DNA of 64,000 nucleotides from Nodularia spumigena CCY9414 (GCF_000340565.2 NZ_CP007203.1:4339929-4403928), one strand, 5' to 3'; counted from the stretch's first letter, positions 56,601-64,000 are shown. The notes: generated by a model not told the origin, from the sequence alone. Translations and numbers: made by a program.

Positions 56601-57212
56601 CGCATCCAGGGAGCTAATGCTACCAAAAATCAAGTAGCAAATTCCTTGTTTGCTCCTAAAAATATTTTGCATTTTGCCGGGCGTGTGAGCAATAATTTTA
56701 TTGCACCAAAAAAATCAGCATTGCTATTAGTAGATGAAGAGCAAATAACCTTAGAAGAAATCTGCCAAACAAATCTCAATAGTTACAAATTAATTACTCT
56801 TGCGGCTGGTGAAACAGCGAGAACGAAAAACCCGAATATTACTACCGAATATGTGGATTTAGCCAGTGGTTTTCTCTGTGAAGGAATACCTCATGTGGTA
56901 AGTACACTATGGAGTGTAGAATCATCTACCAGTGCTTTAGTGATGATTGAGTTCTATAGAAGACTACAGCTAAATAAATCACCAGTTACTGCTTTAGCTG
57001 AAGCCACATTATGGCTCAAAGAACTAACTGCTCTTGACCTGACAAAATGGTATGAAGACTTACTAAATCATCTCGATACTGATGAATTAACAATTAAAGC
57101 TTATTTAGCAACCTATTTATATAGAAGTAGTAAGATGGTTCCCGATAAAAAACTTTACAATCATCCTTACTACTGGGCAGCATACACAATTAAAGGTATA
57201 ATTTCTGAATAA
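53652..57212 (+). CDS. TPR-CHAT protein with substituted catalytic residues
   Basis: 1186 residues. An N-terminal domain (about 35-140) is shared with the 227-residue gene upstream. An acidic linker runs to 275. Eight TPR units (280-560) follow, such as WYNRGATLGELGQFEEAIAC. A second helical region leads to a C-terminal CHAT (caspase-like) domain (about 790-1186). In CHAT proteases the His and Cys lie in HFAGHG and ACE-type motifs; here they read HFAGRV (R1011) and LAAGETA (G1053). Both catalytic positions are thus lost while the fold motifs (HVVSTLWSV, NHPYYWAAY) remain. It is probably a non-proteolytic scaffold. Confidence 0.85.
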   Translation: MLTQLLQSLNKFFNNPVDHQQSRSIKAARGLEVTQPLPELTNADLEVLFTQLLEGVQQGRGQQWAIQYLQRMDDRISVDRWIDWLLIFAEKLLLSPAPNYQLAEQMMQLGELGIGKVGELSYDIGIRLLTGELGEPETESDTTTSKMLDHTLDSPTQELIPNFSESLWESENPEFETTAAIPAIDYPSGILTENTEYAVEAEENIAPSLVTAPEQDVMDNFREMLGESEAQKTEIPKSEPETAIGASLGRWDESANLVPQLGANLSTLNPLPVITADQPDVQAQDWFYQGLQQAKTGDLLGAIASYNQAIEINPDSSEYWFNHGLTLFHLKYFADAIASYDQAIALKPHHYKSWYNRGATLGELGQFEEAIACFDQAIAIGPQNPEAFSSKGLALFKLGQIPEAIANYDQALNLEPQDPGNWYYRGLALAVEQYAEAIASYDKAIEIQPDFHEVWIDRGVVLFNLGNWSQAIASWDQALATQPDLYLAWYNRGIALENLGQREQAIASYHNAIAIKPDFHLAWYNQAVALFYLERFADAIVSYDKALEIKLDYWEAWISRGTAASHLVTPTTLNSLTSITTQNPALQQSGYEGKLASLEEGLKHIHPDTHPEGWGRLHLAKGNTYYDLGKKSPTPRNYWCQAIAEYNQALLTLTTADFTELHLEVLQSLIKTHLGIGQTAQAEELQQRAADLLAQLLTESTRSDDSKKQLALKFAGIGQLEVDLAVEYGDLVEAWEMAEQGKNSCLTWLLSDWQEQIYSHYYSSVQQLLNPHTAIIYWHISPVALHTFIIKDQAPSPILLFTPIQDVGTIDLEENPQPADELPLPEAVRRLIEFENWLENWHQEYQEYLSEPQDQHSKSNHIWRVDMAEKLLQLQNILQISTIAQELEDITQLTLIPHRDLHRLPLHTLFNISSPSHKELPNNFTISYLPSVQKGLSVKTENIWQLQHQMLLSIEYPNSTNDSPGKLAQLESEIISQMFHNPQRIQGANATKNQVANSLFAPKNILHFAGRVSNNFIAPKKSALLLVDEEQITLEEICQTNLNSYKLITLAAGETARTKNPNITTEYVDLASGFLCEGIPHVVSTLWSVESSTSALVMIEFYRRLQLNKSPVTALAEATLWLKELTALDLTKWYEDLLNHLDTDELTIKAYLATYLYRSSKMVPDKKLYNHPYYWAAYTIKGIISE

Positions 57213-57367
57213 TATCCCAAACTAAACTTGGTGTTGTCTCACCCATCAAACATTCCAGGCGCAGAGAAAAAGATGAAAAAAATGCAATTTTGGCATTTCA
57301 TCTTCAGATTCAGCCACGCCCAAATTTTGGATATCCTGAAAAGCGGTGAACTATTTCCCAAGAGATA

Positions 57368-57703
57368 TTAAGCACTTTGAGTCAAACTATGATTACGAAC
57401 TTGGCGCTTTTGCCAAAGGATAGCTGCAAAATTAGTCAGCAAACAGGTGATTGCTAGGGACAATAATATATACGTTGGCAACATTACCACGCCAATCATA
57501 AACCAAGTAATTACATGGTATACCATCACTACGGCGAAAATACTGGCAAATCCCACAGATTTCCACACTTGATGTATGGGGCGACGCAATACGGTGAGGA
57601 TAATTGTCAGCGATGAAGCAATTATGTTTGCTGGGACAAGAAATGCACAAATGCTGGTGCAATTGTTACGGGAGAATTCAGCTAAGGCGTTGAAATCAAG
57701 CAT
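57368..57703 (-). CDS. Small membrane protein, unknown function
   Basis: 111 residues from ATG 57703. Three hydrophobic segments: NCTSICAFLVPANIIASSLT, ASIFAVVMVYHVITWFMIGV and YILLSLAITCLLTNFAAILW. The C-terminus is basic. No family recognised. It may be a conserved cyanobacterial inner-membrane protein. It lies convergent to the TPR-CHAT gene with no sign of a shared transcript. Confidence 0.6.
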   Translation of the reverse strand: MLDFNALAEFSRNNCTSICAFLVPANIIASSLTIILTVLRRPIHQVWKSVGFASIFAVVMVYHVITWFMIGVVMLPTYILLSLAITCLLTNFAAILWQKRQVRNHSLTQSA

Positions 57704-57988
57704 CAATTTAGTGGGATTAATGTCAACATCTGAAAAATAAGAAAAAACATATTTTTAGACATTTGAATTTACCTTAACATATACCTAAAGTAATTACTCC
57801 ATTCATGTAACATAATTTAAACACTTTAAAAAATTTCTAATAATGTTTATCATAATCATCAATCTTCCCACAGAGTGAAAAAAAAATTCATATTTTCCCT
57901 CAGCCACACCAAAATTTAAATTATTATCAAACAGCTTTAAATTTTATTAAAAAAAGTTAACTATGCATAACGTGGTTAAAATCGCTTT

Positions 57989-58984
57989 ATGATCATCCTA
58001 AGAGAATCCTGTATAAAAGAAATGTGCGATTCCTTCGGACTGCTCCGCGAACGCAGGTACGCCATCCTCGGAACTGGTGCATTAGGCGGGTTTTATGGCG
58101 CTAAATTGCAAAAAGCTGGTTTAGATGTCCACTTTTTGCTCAAAAGTGATTACGAACACGTGAGCAAATCTGGTTTATTTGTCGAGTCTAAAGACGGTGA
58201 TTTTACCCTTCCCCAAGTTAACGCCTATAACGATGTCAACCAGATGCCACAATGTGATGTAGTCATAGTGGCACTGAAGACAACACAAAACCATTTACTA
58301 CCAAAATTATTACCACCCGTGGTTAAAGATACTGGCGTAGTATTAGTATTGCAGAATGGATTAAATATAGAAGAAGACATAGCCCAAATTGTCAGCAATG
58401 TTCAAATTATCGGTGGTTTATGTTTTTTGTGTTCCAATAAAGTGGGAGCAGGGCATATTCATCACTTAGATTATGGAAAAATTACCTTGGGGGAATATAC
58501 CCCGGAATATCAACCTCATCCGATTACAGACAAGATACAGCAGATTGCTAATGACTTTCAAAATGCTGGTATCCCCATCGAATTAGCCGCAGATTTATTG
58601 CTGGCGCGGTGGCAAAAACTGGTGTGGAATATACCCTACAATGGGCTATCTGTAATCCTCAATGCGACAACAGACGAATTAATGGCTGATGCTGACACCC
58701 GGAAATTAGTTGAACAATTGATGAACGAAGTAGCAGCTGGCGCGAAAACTTCCGGACGTATAATTCCTGACAAATTCATTCAAACCATGCTGAATTACAC
58801 ACTCAAAATGAAACCATACCGTACCAGCATGAAAATTGACTATGATGAACACCGCCCCTTAGAAGTAGAAGCAATTTTCGGAAACCCCTTAAAAAAAGTC
58901 CAAGCAGCAGGTGTAAACTTACCACAAATTAGCTGTATGTATCATCAACTCAAATTTCTGAATCAAAGAAATACCCTTCCTTAA
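57989..58984 (+). CDS. 2-dehydropantoate 2-reductase-like (PanE/ApbA) protein
   Basis: The core begins RYAILGTGALGGFYGAKL, the NADPH-binding GxGxxG fold. It continues with VALKTTQNHLLP, VLVLQNGLNIEE, the catalytic Lys region ARWQKLVWNIPYNGLSVILN and SMKIDYDEHRPLEVEAIFGNP. Family members reduce ketopantoate to pantoate for CoA synthesis. The first 20 or so codons are encoded by a dispersed repeat (TTCGGACTGCTCCGCGAACG near 58033), so the native start (expected just at RYAIL) was displaced. ATG 57989 or ATG 58022 may now be used. Confidence 0.85.
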   Translation: MIILRESCIKEMCDSFGLLRERRYAILGTGALGGFYGAKLQKAGLDVHFLLKSDYEHVSKSGLFVESKDGDFTLPQVNAYNDVNQMPQCDVVIVALKTTQNHLLPKLLPPVVKDTGVVLVLQNGLNIEEDIAQIVSNVQIIGGLCFLCSNKVGAGHIHHLDYGKITLGEYTPEYQPHPITDKIQQIANDFQNAGIPIELAADLLLARWQKLVWNIPYNGLSVILNATTDELMADADTRKLVEQLMNEVAAGAKTSGRIIPDKFIQTMLNYTLKMKPYRTSMKIDYDEHRPLEVEAIFGNPLKKVQAAGVNLPQISCMYHQLKFLNQRNTLP

Positions 58985-59028
58985 TTACTCTCTCTCTCTG
59001 CGCCTCTGCGCCTCTGCGTGAAACCACC

Positions 59029-59499
59029 ATGTCCAATACACTAACCTCAGCAATTAAACCAAAAACCGAAGATAGTTTTGCCATCACCTTTGCACCATTA
59101 TCCCTAGAAGAAATCTACACCAAAGCCAACGACGCAGCTAACGGTGCGGTAGTCGTAATGAGTGGAATGGTTCGCAATCAAACAAATGGACAACCTGTAA
59201 TTGCCTTAGAATATCAAGCTTATGAACCAATGGCGTTAAGAGTTTTCTATCAAATTGCGGCTGATATTCGTTCCACTTGGTCTGATGTGAAGCGGGTAGT
59301 AATTTATCATCGCGTCGGGCGTTTGCAAGTAGGAGAAATCAGCGTCTTAGTAGCCGTTGGGTGTCCGCATCGTAGTGAAGCCTTTGAAGCTTGTCGTTAT
59401 GCTATTGATACTCTTAAACATAATGCCCCTATTTGGAAAAAAGAACATTGGGCTGATGGTTCTAGCACCTGGGTGAGTATTGCTGCTTGTGAGCATTAG
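59029..59499 (+). CDS. moaE: Molybdopterin synthase catalytic subunit
   Basis: 156 residues. FAITFAPLSLEEIYTKAN at the start, then GAVVVMSGMVRNQTNG, LEYQAYEPMALR, VVIYHRVGRLQVGEISVLVA and HNAPIWKKEHWADGSSTWV, whose Lys residues form the MoaE active site. It transfers sulfur from MoaD-type carriers to precursor Z. The MoeB-like activator lies at 32.5 kb; moaD is not adjacent. A CGCCTCTG-type repeat lies directly upstream of the start. Confidence 0.95.
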   Translation: MSNTLTSAIKPKTEDSFAITFAPLSLEEIYTKANDAANGAVVVMSGMVRNQTNGQPVIALEYQAYEPMALRVFYQIAADIRSTWSDVKRVVIYHRVGRLQVGEISVLVAVGCPHRSEAFEACRYAIDTLKHNAPIWKKEHWADGSSTWVSIAACEH

Positions 59500-59591
59500 C
59501 CATATTTATTAGGTGAATTCAATCTTAGCTAACTACGTGAAAACTAATCCTGTTTTCAATTACTGTTTCTCCTATTTCGGAGAATCTCAAT

Positions 59592-60653
59592 ATGAAAATT
59601 CAATCCCTACAACTAAAATATTTTAAGAAATTCCGGTCTTCTCCAGTATTTGATTTCACAGATCAAGAAACTGGGTTGGCGCGAGATATTATTGTTCTCA
59701 TCGGCATGAATGGTGCTGGAAAAACAAGTCTTTTACAAGCGATCGCGTCAACTCTCGGCACAGCAACTGGACGCTTAAAAGCACCTTCCGATTTAGAATG
59801 GGCAGGATTTAACTATGAACTGCTTGGAAGTAACTGGAGAGGATTTGAGCCAGAGGTAACTGTAAATGTGCAGTTCTCATCTGGTGAACTCCAAGCTGTG
59901 CGAGATTTTCAACAGAAATTACAAGATATGGGTCGTGATTTGCAGCCGCCTGGTGACAAGCATATTGTTACCCTAAAATGGCGAAATGGACGTGTTCAAG
60001 CAGATAGTGCGGCTGAATTATTTCAATTTAAAGGACGAGAATACGCTAAACAATTACTTCGTGCTGAAGGATTTTCAGTATTTGAACGAGTGGGTACAAT
60101 TCTTTGGTACACAGAACAGAGAACTTCAACTAGCCTAACTACAGAAGATCCAGATCGCAAAGTAGAAATTACAGAAGACCTTTTGCGCGATCGCCTTTCT
60201 AAATGGCGACAATTCCATCAAGATGTAGAAACGGAGAAAATTCGGATTCTACGCCCAGGACAAAAGGATTTATACGCCGAAATTGAACGCGCTTACAAAG
60301 CAGTTTTTCCAGAACGAAGTTTTGAAGGCCCAGTTCCGCGAGAGAATGTGGACGATATCTTGAGTGAACTCTGGTTTTATTTATATGACGGTAGAAACCA
60401 GTATGAAATTTCTGAAATGTCCGGGGGTGAACGTGCTATTTTCCCGATGTTAATGGACTTTGCTAGTTGGAATATTCATAACTCTGTCATTCTTATTGAT
60501 GAGATTGAGTTGCACCTACATCCACCAATGCAACAGGCATTGCTGAGAGCTTTACCCAAGTTAGGCACAAATAATCAGTTTATTATTACAACCCACTCTG
60601 ATTATATAGAGCAATTAGTACCTGAAGCATATATTATCAGACTAGAGGTGTAA
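59592..60653 (+). CDS. PARIS-like AAA ATPase (AriA-type)
   Basis: 353 residues. Walker A is GMNGAGKTS (38-46). The ABC-type signature is EMSGGERAIFPMLM, Walker B VILIDEIELHLHP, and the switch His is in IITTHSDYIE. The middle is helical without a long coiled coil. The next gene, two bases after the stop, is a DUF4435-type TOPRIM protein. That pairing is the PARIS (AriA-AriB) layout, in which the ATPase senses phage anti-restriction proteins and releases the nuclease. Membership is inferred from order and motifs. Confidence 0.85.
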   Translation: MKIQSLQLKYFKKFRSSPVFDFTDQETGLARDIIVLIGMNGAGKTSLLQAIASTLGTATGRLKAPSDLEWAGFNYELLGSNWRGFEPEVTVNVQFSSGELQAVRDFQQKLQDMGRDLQPPGDKHIVTLKWRNGRVQADSAAELFQFKGREYAKQLLRAEGFSVFERVGTILWYTEQRTSTSLTTEDPDRKVEITEDLLRDRLSKWRQFHQDVETEKIRILRPGQKDLYAEIERAYKAVFPERSFEGPVPRENVDDILSELWFYLYDGRNQYEISEMSGGERAIFPMLMDFASWNIHNSVILIDEIELHLHPPMQQALLRALPKLGTNNQFIITTHSDYIEQLVPEAYIIRLEV

Positions 60654-60655
60654 TT

Positions 60656-61522
60656 GTGAGTGTTGTTAGTGGCAAAATTATTTTCTGTGAGGGCAAGCAA
60701 ACTAGCTTAGATTTTAGACTACTTAACAGAGTTGTCGAAAACGTTTTAACCAATAAGCCCACAATTGTTCCTGCTGGCAGTAAATTTACCTTTTCGGTTT
60801 TTCTTCAAGGTTATTTTTCTAGAGAGGGAGCGACAAATCAACAATATATTATTTTTCGCGACCGCGATTTTGATGCTAAACCTACTGATAATATTGCATT
60901 AATACCACTCAATTCCATGATGCTTACCCATCGTGCTTGTGTCGAAAATTATCTATTAAACGCCGATTTAATTCATAACTATTGGCACACAAAATATATA
61001 GAAAAACAAGATAATCCTAATTCTAAATGGGGACATGGAGATTCACCAGGTTTGGAAGCAATTTCAGGTTGGATGGAAGAAGCTGCAATCAGCTTGCAAG
61101 ATTATCAAGCAGTAAGATGGGCATTAGCTGATTTATTACAATCAAGTACATCTCGACATCAACTCAAAACAACATGGACAGGTGGAAGTGGTAAACTCCC
61201 TTCCTCACTCGCTCTTCAATACTGTCAAAGTCAAGCTGTGGCATTAATTAACCGATTTCAAGAGGCTGTTGAAACTGTCACTCCAGATAGATTTGAACAA
61301 AGCCTTGCTATATATCAGCAGCAGTTTTCTCAAGAGGAATTTTGGACACAGAAGCAGTATTTGATCTGGTTTCATGGTAAGGATATTCAAAAAGCAATGC
61401 AGCGACAAAAATCTCAATATATTGCTCTAGACAAATTTTTTGATTGGGCGTTGAATCAACTTGATGTTAATCAGTATCCCGATTTGATTGAGTTACAAAA
61501 CAGAATTAGTTCTCTTCAATAG
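60656..61522 (+). CDS. DUF4435-like TOPRIM effector (AriB-type)
   Basis: 288 residues from GTG 60656. The TOPRIM-like core shows the Glu in KIIFCEGKQTSLDFRLL (E12), the acidic strand YIIFRDRDFDA (D69, D71, D73), and RACVENYLLN (E97), in the order seen in DUF4435 proteins. The C-terminal 150 residues are helical. In PARIS, AriB is a nuclease that cuts host tRNA when freed. Whether this one has that target is unknown. It is likely co-translated with the ATPase gene. Confidence 0.78.
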   Translation: MSVVSGKIIFCEGKQTSLDFRLLNRVVENVLTNKPTIVPAGSKFTFSVFLQGYFSREGATNQQYIIFRDRDFDAKPTDNIALIPLNSMMLTHRACVENYLLNADLIHNYWHTKYIEKQDNPNSKWGHGDSPGLEAISGWMEEAAISLQDYQAVRWALADLLQSSTSRHQLKTTWTGGSGKLPSSLALQYCQSQAVALINRFQEAVETVTPDRFEQSLAIYQQQFSQEEFWTQKQYLIWFHGKDIQKAMQRQKSQYIALDKFFDWALNQLDVNQYPDLIELQNRISSLQ

Positions 61523-61787
61523 TCATTTTTTATTTCAAAGGGAAAACAAAGTATTATTTGATACAAATAATTATTTTTAGCATTATAAGTTGCCTAGACT
61601 TGCTTTACAAAAGTATTTAATTTAAATTAAAAATTATTAAAATTATTCAACTTAATCTGACTCAAACTTTCGTTGCATTACTTAAAGTTAATTGCAGTGA
61701 TATATTGCAGTTTGTAAATATTTTTGGGGGATAGGGAGAATATTCCTTTAGACTGAATCTCAACGGGAAAGTATTGGATCAACGCAA

Positions 61788-62108
61788 ATGCATTCAATGA
61801 ATTTAATGTGCCACGAATTTGTAGTTGCTGTATCCTTTGTTGCTTGTATTGCTGGTCTGCTATTACTTTGCGATCGCAAACAGCCAAAAGGTAATCTAGA
61901 AGAAACAGAGAAAATTCTCTTTAGAATGAGCTTCTCTTACTGGCTGGTTTACTGTTTGGCTTTTGGTCTAGAAAAGTTGATTTTACCGGACTGGGAAACT
62001 GTACTCATGTCTGTGAAAATGACGATAGCTTTGTCATATTTCTTAACTTTTTCTTGCGTCCTTAGTTTGCCATTACACAAATTTTCAGTCCGCCAAGTGG
62101 AAGAATAG
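61788..62108 (+). CDS. Small membrane protein, unknown function
   Basis: 106 residues. Three hydrophobic segments: EFVVAVSFVACIAGLLLLC, SFSYWLVYCLAFGLEKLIL and VKMTIALSYFLTFSCVLSLP. The loop between the first two is charged (DRKQPKGNLEETEK). I do not recognise a family. It ends 40 bases from the convergent DUF2103 gene. Coding is likely on composition and length, but there is no supporting context. Confidence 0.55.
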   Translation: MHSMNLMCHEFVVAVSFVACIAGLLLLCDRKQPKGNLEETEKILFRMSFSYWLVYCLAFGLEKLILPDWETVLMSVKMTIALSYFLTFSCVLSLPLHKFSVRQVEE

Positions 62109-62147
62109 CCAATAGTCAACAAGTGATGCACGATGGACAATAGACTA

Positions 62148-62468
62148 TTAGGCTGATTTTATCTTCATGGCGATCGCAATAGTATCTTTAAATTTATCCT
62201 GATCTAAAGTGGTCAGGATAAAAACCTCTTGTACAGTCTTACCCTGACGCGCTATGACTTTATAACCACCTCGAATCGGTACAGATACACGCAGTTGCAT
62301 TTTTGGACAATGGCCTTTAGCCCGCCCTAAAACACCTGGGGTGACAGTTTGAATCCCATCCTGCTGACAGAGACGTTCTAAAATTGGGATGAGACCAGAA
62401 AGATGAGTTGAGTGATTCCAGACTAATCTGCCATCTTTGCCAGAAGCGTCTTTTGCGGGTTTGCCCAT
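62148..62468 (-). CDS. DUF2103 predicted metal-binding protein
   Basis: 106 residues. Key parts are RLVWNHSTHLSGLIPILERL, GVLGRAKGHCPKMQLRV and KVIARQGKTVQEVFILT, which match the DUF2103 family. The His and Cys residues in NHSTH and GHCP could form a metal site. Function unknown. It starts five bases past the clpS stop on the same strand, so the two probably form an operon. Confidence 0.85.
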   Translation of the reverse strand: MGKPAKDASGKDGRLVWNHSTHLSGLIPILERLCQQDGIQTVTPGVLGRAKGHCPKMQLRVSVPIRGGYKVIARQGKTVQEVFILTTLDQDKFKDTIAIAMKIKSA

Positions 62469-62473
62469 GATAA

Positions 62474-62800
62474 TTAAGCCGCTTCTAAAGGAGCCATTGT
62501 TAAACCAGCTCGACGCAGCTGTTGATGATACAGTTCCGCCATTTCTTGGGGGCCAACCCAGACAATAGCTTGCCCTTCATAATGTATCTGATTAGTCAAA
62601 TCCCAAGCTCTATCACCAGTCATCCCCGGAATATACTTCATCAAACACTCAGACACGTGTTGAAAAGTATTAAAGTCATCGTTTAAAACAATCACTTTGT
62701 AATTCGGATAAGTCTTGCGGACAACTTCAGTAGTCTTTCCAGGAGTGACAGTTGGTGCTGTACCCGCTCCATATACAGCTGCTGAAAGTCTTGTAACCAT
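62474..62800 (-). CDS. clpS: ATP-dependent Clp protease adaptor ClpS
   Basis: 108 residues from ATG 62800 (a GTG- or TTG-started extension is less likely). The ClpS core is YKVIVLNDDFNTFQHVSECL, whose N-D-D and F/H residues bind N-degrons, followed by HYEGQAIVWVGPQEMAELYHQQLRRAGL. It delivers N-end-rule substrates to ClpC/ClpA. The N-terminal arm (1-35) is T/P-rich as in cyanobacterial ClpS. Cyanobacteria often carry two ClpS paralogues; which one this is cannot be told here. Confidence 0.94.
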   Translation of the reverse strand: MVTRLSAAVYGAGTAPTVTPGKTTEVVRKTYPNYKVIVLNDDFNTFQHVSECLMKYIPGMTGDRAWDLTNQIHYEGQAIVWVGPQEMAELYHQQLRRAGLTMAPLEAA

Positions 62801-62934
62801 AAAACAGTAAGCCAACAGAATTTTACAAAACTACACTACAAATAACTAGTCTAGTCTAAGTAGGTAAACAAAAAAAATTAAAGGTGTGTAAAGATAAGTA
62901 AATACGGAAAAACATATATTAGGGTGATGTAAAT

Positions 62935-63342
62935 ATGGGGTCAAGGTTAAGGATATTCCTGACAAAAAAACAAGATAGAGAGTTGTTTGACCTGAGAACA
63001 GCGAAAGTACCGCAGAAAGTAAAAGATAGAGCTGAAGTAATCAGATTAAATGCAGATGGTTGGTATGTGGAAAAAATAGCGGCTCACTTTGATTGGGGAG
63101 AGCAAACAGTAAGAGTCGTGTTGAATAAGTGGGAAAAAGAAGGAATAGAAGGACTCCATGAGTTACCAGGTCGAGGGAGAAAGCCAAAATTGGTGGAAGC
63201 TGACATTGAATATTTAGAAAAATGCTTGAAAGAAGAAGCACAAACTTATAACAGTAAGCAATTAGCAGAAAAACTGGATAAAGAGCGTGGGATAAAAGTA
63301 AGTACCAACACAATCAGACGGGGACTAAAAAAAAAGGGGTGA
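62935..63342 (+). CDS. IS630 transposase, N-terminal helix-turn-helix part (orfA)
   Basis: 135 residues. A helix-turn-helix (DGWYVEKIAAHFDWGEQTVR) and a second one (TYNSKQLAEKLDKERGIKVS) bind the element ends. The frame stops right after an A9-G4 run (63327-63339). A -1 shift there joins it to the catalytic part, giving GLKKKG-VIWKRIRIS, a natural IS630 junction. Programmed frameshifting or transcript slippage on the A run is therefore likely. Confidence 0.88.
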   Translation: MGSRLRIFLTKKQDRELFDLRTAKVPQKVKDRAEVIRLNADGWYVEKIAAHFDWGEQTVRVVLNKWEKEGIEGLHELPGRGRKPKLVEADIEYLEKCLKEEAQTYNSKQLAEKLDKERGIKVSTNTIRRGLKKKG

Positions 63343-63983
63343 TTTGGAAGCGGATAAGAATAAGTCATCAAGCAAAACAAGATCCAGTGACTCGTGCAAA
63401 TAAACAAGCAGATATGGATATGTTAGAACTGGCTGCGGCTAGTGGAGAAATAGACCTAAAATATTTGGATGAATCAGGATTTTCAGCTTGGAGTGATTCA
63501 GGTTATACATACTATCAAAAAGGAGAACAAAAAAAGCTCGAACAAACAAAAAGACGTGGACGCAGAATCAGTATTATTGGGCTATTTCAGCCATTAATTA
63601 GCTTTATTTATGGTCTAGTAATTGGAGGAGTTAAGCGCAGTTCTTACATCAAAATGATGGAACAAGAGGCGCAAGAAGCATCTGAAAGTAAACGAATGAG
63701 AGTCATAGTTCAAGATAATGGACCAATACATTGTTGTAAAGAAGTTCAGGCATTATGGACAAAGTGGGAACAAATGGGTTTATATATGTTTTTCCTTCCT
63801 AAATATTGCTCGGAAATGAATCCAATTGAATTAGAATGGCAACATCTTAAACGAGATGAAATTGCTGGAAAAATGTTTGAGGATGAATTAGAACTAGCGT
63901 ATGCAGTTATGGATGGTGTTGAAACCAGAGGTAAAAAAGGAAAACACCGGACAGAACGTACTAAATTTAACAAAGCCAATTAG
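63339..63983 (+). CDS. IS630 transposase, DDE catalytic part (orfB)
   Basis: 214 residues in the -1 frame relative to orfA. The catalytic triad of the DDE/DDD superfamily is visible in KYLDESGFSAW, VIVQDNGPIHCC and CSEMNPIELEWQHLKRD. GTG 63339 is the formal frame start, but the protein is probably made only as an orfA-orfB fusion of about 349 residues. All three acidic motifs are intact, so the element may be active. Confidence 0.88.
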   Translation: MIWKRIRISHQAKQDPVTRANKQADMDMLELAAASGEIDLKYLDESGFSAWSDSGYTYYQKGEQKKLEQTKRRGRRISIIGLFQPLISFIYGLVIGGVKRSSYIKMMEQEAQEASESKRMRVIVQDNGPIHCCKEVQALWTKWEQMGLYMFFLPKYCSEMNPIELEWQHLKRDEIAGKMFEDELELAYAVMDGVETRGKKGKHRTERTKFNKAN

Positions 63984-64000
63984 GTTAACTTTTCTTTACA

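Larger units (their letters stand above)
62887..64000 (+). mobile_element. IS630-family insertion sequence
   Basis: Left inverted repeat TGTAAAGATAAGTAAAT starts at 62887. The sequence at the window edge reads, in reverse complement, TGTAAAGAAAAGTTAACC, so the right end lies at or just beyond 64000. Two overlapping frames encode the transposase. At about 1.1 kb it is full length for IS630. The outer bases and the TA target duplication cannot be checked because the right flank is outside the window. Confidence 0.88.

Overview
The window is chromosomal DNA of a filamentous, probably heterocystous cyanobacterium (Nostoc/Anabaena group). The evidence is the density of HIP1 octamers (GCGATCGC), the many tandem heptamer repeats (TGGTCAT, CCCCAAT, TTTTGAC, GGGAGTA and CCCCTGC types), and typical cyanobacterial proteins: a LabA-type NYN protein, HisZ, a MoeB-rhodanese fusion next to a JAMM peptidase, a PEP-CTERM protein, and SecA without a C-terminal zinc finger. 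Housekeeping genes are scattered singly or in pairs on both strands with little operon structure.

Layout. 1-4.9 kb: a MazE/MazF-type pair, secA, a membrane-anchored dihaem cytochrome c and a RelE-type toxin-antitoxin pair. 4.9-9.8 kb: MoxR ATPase, ribF, a decayed IS200/IS605-like element, surE, pheS. 10-13.4 kb: an AT-rich two-gene DUF262 + HEPN module (candidate defence) and a short RecQ helicase. 13.4-19.2 kb: FkbM methyltransferase, a SnoaL-like gene split by a 382-bp non-autonomous element, leuA, a LabA-like protein, and a repeat-rich gene-poor stretch. 19.2-31.2 kb: glutathione reductase, a frameshifted PhyH-type dioxygenase, an orphan sugar ABC permease, a GIY-YIG protein, tRNA-Ser(GGA), two ferredoxins, a secreted thermonuclease, an inositol-phosphatase-family enzyme, a J-domain/TPR protein overlapping hisZ, a PEP-CTERM protein, a possible small RNA and a LivF-type ATPase. 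31.5-39.8 kb: a DUF4231 membrane protein, moeB/mec, an IVS-type four-helix protein, an alpha/beta hydrolase, a three-gene osmoprotectant ABC transporter and an ATPase + DUF4276 pair. 39.9-52.1 kb: ggt, aldo/keto reductase, leuB, pilD, accD, a glycosyltransferase and dnaX. 52.2-64 kb: another decayed element, a 227-residue protein and a 1186-residue TPR-CHAT protein that share an N-terminal domain, a PanE-like reductase, moaE, a PARIS-like ATPase + DUF4435 pair, DUF2103, clpS and an IS630-family insertion sequence.

The most interesting material is the set of two-gene cassettes that look like conflict systems. These are DUF262+HEPN, AAA+DUF4276, AAA+DUF4435, and the TPR-CHAT locus, whose CHAT domain has lost both expected catalytic residues. 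Mobile and repeat sequences repeatedly alter genes: one element splits the SnoaL gene, a heptamer repeat lies inside ggt just before the maturation threonine, and small repeats extend the N-terminal reading frames of panE and the thermonuclease. All functional calls come from reading motifs by eye; no database search was possible.
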